Notes under the pieces: generated by a model
Told to the model about the DNA's origin: nothing
The model's database searches: none
Seen by the model: the letters and a program-made list of their open reading frames with translations, nothing else
Translations under genes and position numbers: made by a program
NCBI GenBank assembly: GCA_023386955.1
Contig: JAEWIS010000035.1
Coordinates: 62,001-126,000 of the forward strand
Direction of reading: 5' to 3'
From: Bacillota bacterium
Lineage (GTDB): Bacteria > Bacillota > Bacilli > Paenibacillales > NBRC-103111
Length of the DNA: 64,000 nt
Part shown: positions 28,454-35,683 of the stretch, in pieces
Layout: the number at the start of each line of letters is the position of its first letter
Position numbering within the stretch: the stretch's first letter is position 1

Positions 28454-29164
28454 ATGGTAGAGAAACATATAACAATAGACGGAATTCCTGCTCTTTTGTG
28501 GGGCGGGGATAGTCCGAAGGTAATCATTGCTGTGCACGGCAACCTGTCCTCCAAGTCGGATGCTCCGATTCGGATGCTTGCGGAAGAAGCTGTTCCGTTA
28601 GGCTATCAGGTGCTTAGCTTCGATTTGCCTGAGCACGGAGACAGGAAGGATGATCCTGCACTCTGCAAGCCCCAACATGCCGTGCCGGAATTAAAGCAGG
28701 TGTTTGCATTTGCATCCGCACGAGCAGACTCCATCAGCTTATGGGCCAATAGCATCGGTGCCTATTTTAGTTTATTGGCCTATACGGATGAGGTCATTAA
28801 ACAGAGCTTATTTCTTTCTCCGGTGGTGGATATGCAGCGGCTGATTCAAAATATGATGACATGGTTTGGCGTGACGGAGGAGCAGCTGCGCGGAGAACAG
28901 GAGATATCCACCCCAATGGGCCCTACCTTGTATTGGGACTACTACCAGTATGTTCTGGAGAATCCCATTATGAAATGGCGCGCTCCAACCTCCATTTTAT
29001 ACGGGAAAAAAGATGAGCTTTGTGAGTATGATGGAGTTTCATCCTTTTGCAGCAGGTTTCATTGCAGGCTTACCCTGTCAGATCATAGCGAGCATTATTT
29101 TCATACGGAGGAAGATTTGGCGATATATAGAGAGTGGCTCCGGCAAACCATTCTCAGCGAATGA
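28454..29164 (+). CDS. Alpha/beta hydrolase, dienelactone hydrolase-like
   Basis: The 236-residue protein has the alpha/beta hydrolase layout: 'VIIAVHGNLSSKSD' (oxyanion loop), 'YQVLSFDLPEHGDR', the nucleophile region 'SLWANSIGAYF' in which Ser sits in ANSIG rather than GxSxG, 'SILYGKKDEL' with the acid Asp, and a terminal 'DHSEHYFHTEEDL' with the His. The altered elbow is common in small cytoplasmic esterases of Bacillota. Substrate unknown. AGGAGATAGGGAGG lies before the ATG. It is followed after 27 bases by a GNAT gene, so the two may be cotranscribed. Confidence 0.82.
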   Translation: MVEKHITIDGIPALLWGGDSPKVIIAVHGNLSSKSDAPIRMLAEEAVPLGYQVLSFDLPEHGDRKDDPALCKPQHAVPELKQVFAFASARADSISLWANSIGAYFSLLAYTDEVIKQSLFLSPVVDMQRLIQNMMTWFGVTEEQLRGEQEISTPMGPTLYWDYYQYVLENPIMKWRAPTSILYGKKDELCEYDGVSSFCSRFHCRLTLSDHSEHYFHTEEDLAIYREWLRQTILSE

Positions 29165-29191
29165 AAATGAACATACGAAAGCGGTGACCCA

Positions 29192-29761
29192 ATGAATGTA
29201 GAAGCTATTTTTGACCAATTCCCGGTTCTGGAATCGGATGAAATCATATTGAAGAAGATTGAAGACTGTCACATCGACGGGGTTTTCGCCATCTATGACA
29301 ATGACACCGTATTCGAATACTGCGGCATCATCCCCAAGCATAATAAGGACACTGTGAAGAACATGATCGGGCATTTCCAGCGGGATTATACCAAACGGTC
29401 AAGGGTGAAATGGGGGATTTTCTCTCCGTCTCAGCCTGATCAGCTGCTGGGGATTATCGAAGCCCTCGATTTTAATCAGAAGGTAAACGCAGTGACGATT
29501 GGTTATTTCTTGGCCGAAGCCCATTGGGGCAAAGGGATTGCTGCCGAGGCAGTAAAACGGCTGGTACATTTTCTATTTGTGGAGGCCAAGGTCAACAGAA
29601 TTCAGGCTGAGGTGATGCCTCTTAATGAAAAGTCAAAGAAGGTGCTCCTCAAAAACGGCTTCATCAAAGAAGGCACGTTAAGACAAGCCACCTTATGGTC
29701 AGGCAAAGGGATTATCGATATCGAGCTGTACAGTATGCTAAGAGCGGATTATCCCCTATAA
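29192..29761 (+). CDS. GNAT N-acetyltransferase, RimJ/RimL-like
   Basis: This 189-residue protein carries the acetyl-CoA signature 'TIGYFLAEAHWGKGIAAEAV' and the following 'VNRIQAEVMPLNEKSKKVLL' and 'KNGFIKEGTLRQ', the standard RimJ/RimL-type ending. Such enzymes acetylate protein N-termini, antibiotics or small amines. It ends by overlapping the convergent gene by 6 bases, so the two mRNAs share their 3' ends. Confidence 0.9.
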   Translation: MNVEAIFDQFPVLESDEIILKKIEDCHIDGVFAIYDNDTVFEYCGIIPKHNKDTVKNMIGHFQRDYTKRSRVKWGIFSPSQPDQLLGIIEALDFNQKVNAVTIGYFLAEAHWGKGIAAEAVKRLVHFLFVEAKVNRIQAEVMPLNEKSKKVLLKNGFIKEGTLRQATLWSGKGIIDIELYSMLRADYPL

Positions 29762-30769
29762 CCGGATGATCCGGCGAAAATGTAAGTACCCGATCAGATC
29801 GGGCCAATCCAGCTCCCCGGCATAGGGATCACGGTAAAACGTAGCGGCAGGCAGGTAACCGAGCAGAACGCCCAAACCGCCGCAGATCGCGGTGCCGCCG
29901 TCGCCGCCTTTGCCGCGAACAATCCCATCCTCTGAAACGGTAAGCTCGCATTGGTAGGGATCACCGAGGAAATGCAGCCCGAAGAAGTTGGGCAGCTCCA
30001 GGTCGTAGGGACGTTCAGGGCCCGGGAGGCCGTTGTCCGTGCGGGTATCCCCATCGGCTCCGGCGCGGTCCAGCTCCCCGAAGTGACGAACCTTCATGGT
30101 GTAGTCGAAGCTGTCCCCCCAGGGGAACAGGGTCCGGCTGCCTCCGCCGTAGAGGTATTCCCATTCATCCTCCGTCAGAATGGCGAAGCCTTCCGTAAGC
30201 GAAGTCTCGGCCCATTCGGGATAGTCGTCGCTGGTCCAGAATAGCTCCACCCGAACCTCTTCGCCCATCCGGGTAAAACGGTGTGCTTCATGTAGCTCAT
30301 AGGCATTGTAGGTTGACTGGAGGAAAGTATCCAGATCGGCCTGCAGCTCGTCATCCTCCGCCAGCTCTTCGGCAGTTGCGTCCTCCCAGCTGACCGACTG
30401 AACCTGGTGTTCCACCAGCATCGGCCCGATGGTCACCTGCCGCAACGGCGACATCTGCTCCCGCAGCAACTCCGGGGTTTTCTCCAGCCTCCTGCCCATC
30501 TCCTCCAGGCCCTTCTCCAGCTCTGCCCGCGTTGGAGCATCCATCCGGTCGATACGGTTTTCCCAGCCCAGGGTAACCCGGTCTCCCGGAATGAAGACGA
30601 ACTCGCGGCCCTCGTAACCGAATATGCCAGTTTCCAACTGTTGGCCATACCGTGCGAAGGTATCCATACGCAGCAGCGAGAAGCCCCCGGGCAGCGGCAG
30701 CGCCCGTAATTCCGACTCCTTCTCCGCAGTAGTCAAGGCTTGCCAGACAGAACGTTGATGGGTGTGCAT
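29756..30769 (-). CDS. SUMF1/FGE-sulfatase-like domain protein
   Basis: The 337-residue protein resembles the formylglycine-generating enzyme (SUMF1, C-type lectin) fold in its second half: 'AILTEDEWEYLYGGGSRTLF' then PWGDSFDY matches the family core EAEWEYAARGG..YPWGD, and 'FFGLHFLGDPYQCEL' and 'GGTAICGGLGVLLGYLPA' fit later strands. The N-terminal part 'EGREFVFIPGDRVTLGW' resembles the first SUMF1 strand. The classic active-site cysteine pair is not seen, so catalysis as a formylglycine generator is unlikely. No operon partners. The ATG at 30769 lies behind AGGAGGAA. Confidence 0.6.
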   Translation of the reverse strand: MHTHQRSVWQALTTAEKESELRALPLPGGFSLLRMDTFARYGQQLETGIFGYEGREFVFIPGDRVTLGWENRIDRMDAPTRAELEKGLEEMGRRLEKTPELLREQMSPLRQVTIGPMLVEHQVQSVSWEDATAEELAEDDELQADLDTFLQSTYNAYELHEAHRFTRMGEEVRVELFWTSDDYPEWAETSLTEGFAILTEDEWEYLYGGGSRTLFPWGDSFDYTMKVRHFGELDRAGADGDTRTDNGLPGPERPYDLELPNFFGLHFLGDPYQCELTVSEDGIVRGKGGDGGTAICGGLGVLLGYLPAATFYRDPYAGELDWPDLIGYLHFRRIIRL

Positions 30770-30869
30770 CGGATTCCTCCTATCATGACGGTAGATGATT
30801 CTATACTAGCAAGCCCGCCCCATGTGGGCAACTGATGTATACCAATAAACCGAACTTCAGGGGAGATCT

Positions 30870-31814
30870 ATGAAAAAAACAGAGAGACAAAACGGGATCG
30901 TGCATTTATTACGGGTACGCAAGAAAATGACGGCACATGAGCTGGCCCGTTATTTTGAGGTGAGTGAACGGACCATATACCGGGATATTGATGCCCTTAG
31001 CCAGCTTCAGGTTCCCATTATAGCCTATGAGGGTTTGGGTGGGGGTTACGAAATTCCCCCTTCTTACTTCATGCCCAGCATTAAGCTCAGCGAGCAGGAA
31101 GCCCTTATGCTGCTGATGGTATTGAAGGCAGGCGAGGAGCTTCATATCCCCAATCTGGCCACAGACTATAACCTGCTCAGCAGCAAGGTGATGAATGCTC
31201 TGTCGGACGAGGAGAGACAACAAGCGGCTCAGGTCATGTCTCACATCGAGTTTAACATCATCCGCATTATGCCGAAGGGCTACATTGAGGATGTGCTAAA
31301 GCCTATACTGGAGGCATTCGGGCGGTCCTGCGATCTGCAAATGGGGTATTATCATCCGGAGCGGAATGAGACCGAGCACCGGCAGGTTTCGCCGATCAGG
31401 CTGTTTTTTACGGATGGGGGCTGGTATGTGAAGGGCTTCTGCCATGTCAGACAGGCCAAACGAACCTTTCGGCTGGACCGCATCGTGTCCCTGACTTGCC
31501 TGGATGTAGAAAACCGCTATATGAACAAGGAGCTGAACCTGCCGGATCAGGACAGGTTTACCTGGTTCACCTACGAGCTCCTCATTGATCCAGCCCTGTA
31601 CCGGATTATCAAAGAGGATGCCTATCTCCAGCACGCGGAAGTGAAAACGGCAGCAAACGGGCTGCATCTGACGGTTCGGACTCCCTACAAAAACGACATC
31701 CTTCAATTGGTCTTACACCATCCGGAGCAGGTGACGGCTTTACAGCCGGAAGCGTTCCTTCAAGAAATCGAAGCAATAAGCCAAGCCATTCATAAGAAAT
31801 ATTGTAAACCCTGA
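30870..31814 (+). CDS. HTH/WYL-domain transcriptional regulator (YafY-like)
   Basis: The 314-residue protein starts with a winged helix ('KKMTAHELARYFEVSERTIY' then 'RDIDALSQLQVPI') followed by a WYL domain ('PIRLFFTDGGWYVKGFC', 'RTFRLDRIVSL'). GGGGAG precedes the ATG. It lies upstream of a phosphotriesterase-like gene and divergent from the SUMF1-like gene, and may control one of them. The region between them is only 100 bases and could hold shared operators. Confidence 0.9.
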   Translation: MKKTERQNGIVHLLRVRKKMTAHELARYFEVSERTIYRDIDALSQLQVPIIAYEGLGGGYEIPPSYFMPSIKLSEQEALMLLMVLKAGEELHIPNLATDYNLLSSKVMNALSDEERQQAAQVMSHIEFNIIRIMPKGYIEDVLKPILEAFGRSCDLQMGYYHPERNETEHRQVSPIRLFFTDGGWYVKGFCHVRQAKRTFRLDRIVSLTCLDVENRYMNKELNLPDQDRFTWFTYELLIDPALYRIIKEDAYLQHAEVKTAANGLHLTVRTPYKNDILQLVLHHPEQVTALQPEAFLQEIEAISQAIHKKYCKP

Positions 31815-31833
31815 CACTCTGATGTCGGGGTTT
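31806..31833 (+). terminator. Terminator overlapping the WYL gene's stop codon
   Basis: AAACCCTGACA pairs with TGTCGGGGTTT over 6 bases, followed by ATTGTTT. The 5' arm contains the WYL stop codon. Confidence 0.65.
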
Positions 31834-31899
31834 ATTGTTTATGCTGGAGGCGCATCGGTGAGTAATAGAACCGGATTGAGTCCACAAGGAGGAAAAACG

Positions 31900-32847
31900 A
31901 TGATTCATACAGTGAGAGGCCCCATCCCAAAGAGTGAGCTTGGTCTGACCTTAGGGCATGAACATTTCAAGTGGGAATTTGACGAGTGCAAGGCAAACAG
32001 CATGTATTTTGACAAAAGCTATTCAGAGGAGGAGATTCAGTCAGACCTGAAGGTGATACTGCCCATCCTGCTGGATATCAAAAAGAAAGGAGGCCAGGCC
32101 GTGGTAGAAGCCTCGCCGCCAATCGGCGGGCAGAATGTCCGCTTATTAAAGGAATTGTCGGAGCAAGCGGATATGCATATCATCCCGTGTACAGGATGGA
32201 ACATGACGAAGCAGCTCTATGAGGTGTTTCCGAATCAGTTCGAAGAGCAGCTGGCCAACCGTTGGATCAAGGATTTCCAAGAAGGGCTGGATACCATCGA
32301 CGGCCTAGTAATTCGTCCGGGACACATCAAGCTGCTGCTGGACAAGGGTGTGTTGTCCAAGGTGGATCAAGCCATGCTGGTTGCCGCGGTAAGGGCCAGC
32401 AAAGCCACAGGGTTACCCATTCACTGCCATATCCTCGAGGCCAAAATGGTTTCCGAAGTCATCCGGGTACTGGACGCAGAGCAGGCGGACTATCAACAAT
32501 TCCTGTGGGCCCATACGGATAAAGAAGCCCATAAGGAAACCATCAAGCTCGCCGCCGAAAAAGGCATGTGGCTGGGCATGGACACGATCAGAAAGGGAAC
32601 CAGCCCGGAGCGATTCGAGCTTCTGCGCTACATCCTGTCATTGGGCTATGGACATAAAGTGCTGCTTTCCCAGGATTACGACTTCTATGCAGAAGCAACA
32701 GAATCCATAGAGAATCATCCGTGTACGGTTATCTTTGAAGAGTTTATTCCTTATTGCGAAGAGAACGGAATAGAGAGGCAGGAGATTATACGGATGATGA
32801 CAGAGAATCCTGGGGAGTTTTATGATGTAGGTACAAAAGCTAGATAA
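31900..32847 (+). CDS. Phosphotriesterase-like amidohydrolase
   Basis: From ATG 31900, behind AAGGAGG at 31886-31892, the protein has 315 residues. It has the metal ligands of the phosphotriesterase-related family: 'LTLGHEH' at the N-terminus, 'LPIHCHI' in the middle, and a C-terminal 'LLSQDYDF' with the catalytic Asp. The carbamylated Lys may be in 'IRPGHIKLLLDKG'. Natural substrates of the family are mostly lactones or phosphoesters and are not known here. The protein ends close upstream of the DUF6273 gene. Confidence 0.85.
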   Translation: MIHTVRGPIPKSELGLTLGHEHFKWEFDECKANSMYFDKSYSEEEIQSDLKVILPILLDIKKKGGQAVVEASPPIGGQNVRLLKELSEQADMHIIPCTGWNMTKQLYEVFPNQFEEQLANRWIKDFQEGLDTIDGLVIRPGHIKLLLDKGVLSKVDQAMLVAAVRASKATGLPIHCHILEAKMVSEVIRVLDAEQADYQQFLWAHTDKEAHKETIKLAAEKGMWLGMDTIRKGTSPERFELLRYILSLGYGHKVLLSQDYDFYAEATESIENHPCTVIFEEFIPYCEENGIERQEIIRMMTENPGEFYDVGTKAR

Positions 32848-32905
32848 TTGGTATAATGATGGTAAAGTTCGAGAAGCAGAAGATAATGAGGGCGGGGAGA
32901 AAGAG

Positions 32906-33532
32906 ATGGGAGAGTTTCAGATCGGCTCAATCATGCCCTTCGGCAGCTATCAATGGCGCATTCTGGATATACAGGGCAATGCGGCCTTGATAATAACGGA
33001 ATCCATAATTGAACAACACGTCTATCATAATAGCGCGGGTGATGTAACATGGGCGGACTGCGCCCTAAGAAACTATCTGAACGGTGAGTTTTATGACAGA
33101 TTCACCGCATCCGAACAGGCAAGGATCATTCCCGTATTGAACCAAAACCACGACAATCCGTGGTACGGTTCAACAGGTGGAGAGGATACGCAGGATTACA
33201 TATTTCTGCTAAGCATCGAAGAAGCAGTGTGCCACTATTTCGGGGACAGCAGGAAAAACCTCGAAAACCGCAGCGCCAAACAACGATACTGGTTTCAAAA
33301 GAAAGACGAAAACAACGCCAAGCGAAGAGCGACACTCCATGGGCGTGGATGGTGGTGGTGGCTCCGGTCGTCCGGCCGAGACAATCGAAGAGCCGTATAT
33401 ATCCACGGCGACGGCAATATAGGCATCCAGGGAAACGGCACCTTCCGCTACAACAGCAACACGATCCACCCTTCAACAGGCGATAACAGCGGGGGCGTTC
33501 GTCCTGTTGTGTGGGTGAGGTTGGAAGGGTGA
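32906..33532 (+). CDS. DUF6273-type protein (C-type-lectin-like fold)
   Basis: This 208-residue protein matches DUF6273-style proteins: 'GSIMPFGSYQWRILDIQ' at the start, 'CALRNYLNGEFYDRF', a run 'GWWWWLRSSGRDNRRA' and the ending 'GGVRPVVWVRLEG'. The WWLRS...GVRPV pattern is the same C-type-lectin-like fold used by the variable proteins of diversity-generating retroelements, but no reverse transcriptase or template repeat is seen nearby. The function is unknown. GGCGGGGAG lies before the ATG. Confidence 0.8.
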   Translation: MGEFQIGSIMPFGSYQWRILDIQGNAALIITESIIEQHVYHNSAGDVTWADCALRNYLNGEFYDRFTASEQARIIPVLNQNHDNPWYGSTGGEDTQDYIFLLSIEEAVCHYFGDSRKNLENRSAKQRYWFQKKDENNAKRRATLHGRGWWWWLRSSGRDNRRAVYIHGDGNIGIQGNGTFRYNSNTIHPSTGDNSGGVRPVVWVRLEG

Positions 33533-33648
33533 ATTTGGACCAAAAAAGGGAGCTGCGTGACTGCAGGACACGAACATAGGGTTTGTGTGTTGTTGGTTAA
33601 GGAGTAAAAATAGAGCCGCATTTACCAATGGAAATATAATAAAATAGA

Positions 33649-33690
33649 TGTCCTTGGAACTTTTATTAGGCCAAGGGCATTATTTTTTTG
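33649..33690 (+). terminator. Terminator upstream of the SMC-kinase operon
   Basis: TGTCCTTGG pairs with CCAAGGGCA (one G-U pair), followed by TTATTTTTTT. It separates the DUF6273 gene from the defence operon. Confidence 0.75.
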
Positions 33691-33698
33691 TCAAGAGA

Positions 33699-33727
33699 TT
33701 GATACTGGATTGGTATTTTGCATGAAT
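33699..33727 (+). promoter_or_regulatory. Possible promoter of the SMC-kinase operon
   Basis: TTGATA (33699-33704), a 17-base spacer and ATGAAT (33722-33727), a weak -10 box. A short direct repeat, ATAGCAGGA, follows at about 33727-33749. Assignment is tentative. Confidence 0.35.
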
Positions 33728-33795
33728 AGCAGGAAAAAGATAGCAGGAAGTCGAAATATGCTATTAAAAAATTCTTTTTAAATTGAGGTGGAAGT

Positions 33796-35055
33796 ATGCC
33801 TTCTGACCTAGAACAAACAATAATAGATATCGACTATAACCTAAATAAAGATGATATTATTGATGCAAAAAAAATTGAACCATATTATAAGATGTTTGGA
33901 GTATTCAACATTCAAGATCCTAGGATGACCACTTTAGTTCTAGCTTCAGCGAGAACAATCTCGCGACATGGAGGAAATTTATCACGTTCGGAACTTGATG
34001 ACATACTTAATTACATGCAGAAAAGTATGCGTAGGAAAGTCATTAGCTATTTAATTAAATATGAGTGGATACTTTTTAATGGTATCGACTATCAGATGCC
34101 TGGTCGTATTGTTTCATTGCTTACTCATGGTTTATTTGGATCTGTGATTCGCGGAGAAATGGATTTTGCTCAAGAAATTTTACTTGTTGGAAACGAAGCT
34201 GAAATATCTGACTTGTATAACTTAGATCAAGAAACAATAGAAAAAAACTTCCATATTCATATGAGACAATTGAATTATATTAGAGACAATATTGAGCGAA
34301 CGATCCAAAGACGATCAAAAAGAGAGATAAGAGAAATCATTCAAACAAGCCCTACAATACTAAGTGCTATCGATGAGCTAAGAAAGAAGATAAAAAGAAG
34401 AAATGATCTATCGAGTAGTTTTCAGAAAAGAAACGAATTTTACGAAGTTTGTGGACAGATTACAGCGTTAGTTGCCCAAACATTGGATATTGCTAGAGAT
34501 AATCTATTGCAAGATGTTAGTGCTTTAGGAAAATATATTGATCCCGAGAAAATGGAGGAGTTTCTTAGAGGGACTTCGGTTGAGTATCTGACCAATTTGG
34601 CTACTAATTATTTTTCCGCGCCTAAGCAAACTCCACAACTAAGAGAAGAGACCCTCATTTATAAAACTAAATCATTCTTTCTACAAGAATATAATGAAAT
34701 AACAGAGATTCCCCCTCCTCCTATTATTGATTTTGAAGAAGAAGAGATCATTTTTGAAACAAAAGATAATCCCCTCGATTTATTACATCATGAATTAATA
34801 TTTAAGCTCAAAGATAGACAAGATGCTCCTCTAGATGAAGTTTTGTTTTCTAAAGGTGATAACTTTGGATTAGCGATGTATCGGACAGGACAAGCTGTCA
34901 AGCTTGTTTCTAACCTTCAAGTATCAGAAACAGTCATCAAAAAAGAAACTTTGGGTCTCGAAGTAAAAGATAATATGAAATCTTTAAAAAATCGTTCTAT
35001 AAAAGAAATGACAGAAGCTTATATTAGGAGGGGGAATTATGGAGGAAACAACTAA
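33796..35055 (+). CDS. MukF/MksF/JetA-like kleisin subunit of an SMC complex
   Basis: The 419-residue protein is the first gene of a four-gene operon. Residues 40-100 look like a winged helix ('ARTISRHGGNLSRSELDDIL' then 'YLIKYEWILF'), followed by long helices (130-260, 'NYIRDNIERTIQRRSKREIR') and an acidic linker near residues 310-325 (PPPPIIDFEEEEIIF). This order (winged helix, helical middle, linker, C-terminal helix) is that of MukF, MksF and Wadjet JetA kleisins, though the sequence itself is distant. The strongest evidence is position and size: it precedes a MukE-like gene and an SMC gene. AGGTGG lies before the ATG. Its 3' end overlaps the next gene by 17 bases. The whole operon is strikingly AT-rich compared with flanks. 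Confidence 0.65.
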   Translation: MPSDLEQTIIDIDYNLNKDDIIDAKKIEPYYKMFGVFNIQDPRMTTLVLASARTISRHGGNLSRSELDDILNYMQKSMRRKVISYLIKYEWILFNGIDYQMPGRIVSLLTHGLFGSVIRGEMDFAQEILLVGNEAEISDLYNLDQETIEKNFHIHMRQLNYIRDNIERTIQRRSKREIREIIQTSPTILSAIDELRKKIKRRNDLSSSFQKRNEFYEVCGQITALVAQTLDIARDNLLQDVSALGKYIDPEKMEEFLRGTSVEYLTNLATNYFSAPKQTPQLREETLIYKTKSFFLQEYNEITEIPPPPIIDFEEEEIIFETKDNPLDLLHHELIFKLKDRQDAPLDEVLFSKGDNFGLAMYRTGQAVKLVSNLQVSETVIKKETLGLEVKDNMKSLKNRSIKEMTEAYIRRGNYGGNN

Positions 35056-35647
35056 TCCAGAGGTGCAACGAATTTGCTCACTTTTTCATTATGGGTGGGT
35101 CTCTAAAGAATCAGTAGGAATTTTAGAGAAGAACTTGACTCTATATAGAGAAGTTCAACAAGCGTTAGGTACGATGGGGTACGAGCTTATTAATTTTCCA
35201 AATTGTGAGTGGTATGTAATTCGCTTAAAGAAAGAATTTGATGATGACGCTTTTGATAAATTTCATCGAAAAAATAGTGGTTTCAACCAAAGACATATGG
35301 CATTGATAACTATACTCTTTATAAAGCTAATGGTACCCCGTTTAATAGGAAACTATGGAGATCAAGAAATTTATACAACCTTAGACGAGTTGACATTAAA
35401 TTATGGAGAGAAATTTCGTTTTAGAAGATGGAGCCCCCGTAACTCAATTGAATCTCTAATTAAAATGTTAAAAAAGCATTGGTTTGTTATTGAAAAGGGG
35501 AAAAGGTATTACGCTGGACCTGCAATGTTTATGCTCCATTACAACGATTACCTTCAGAATATTACACAGGATATGCTTCAAGAGATGATGGAGCTTACTC
35601 AGCAAGTCGCTAAGGATTTATCAGAGGATCAGATGAAGGCAGATTAA
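35039..35647 (+). CDS. MukE/MksE/JetB-like protein (DUF4194-type winged-helix subunit)
   Basis: The 202-residue protein has the size and style of JetB/MksE: an early segment 'YREVQQALGTMGYELINFPN' then WYVIRL, which follows the DUF4194 pattern of a helix bundle leading to a winged-helix strand, and a second winged helix 'NSIESLIKMLKKHWFVIEKG'. These KITE-type proteins clamp the kleisin and SMC heads. Translation starts at ATG 35039 inside the end of the kleisin gene, with AGGAGGGGG upstream, so the two are coupled. It is followed 36 bases later by the SMC gene. Confidence 0.7.
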   Translation: MEETTNPEVQRICSLFHYGWVSKESVGILEKNLTLYREVQQALGTMGYELINFPNCEWYVIRLKKEFDDDAFDKFHRKNSGFNQRHMALITILFIKLMVPRLIGNYGDQEIYTTLDELTLNYGEKFRFRRWSPRNSIESLIKMLKKHWFVIEKGKRYYAGPAMFMLHYNDYLQNITQDMLQEMMELTQQVAKDLSEDQMKAD

Positions 35648-35683
35648 AAGAAAGACCTGGATAGAGAGGGGGAAGAGCAGTAA

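Noticed and set aside
32906..33532. Diversity-generating retroelement target, suggested by the WWLRS...GVRPV ending
   Set aside because: No reverse transcriptase, accessory gene or template repeat was found in the window; the pattern is explained by the DUF6273 fold.
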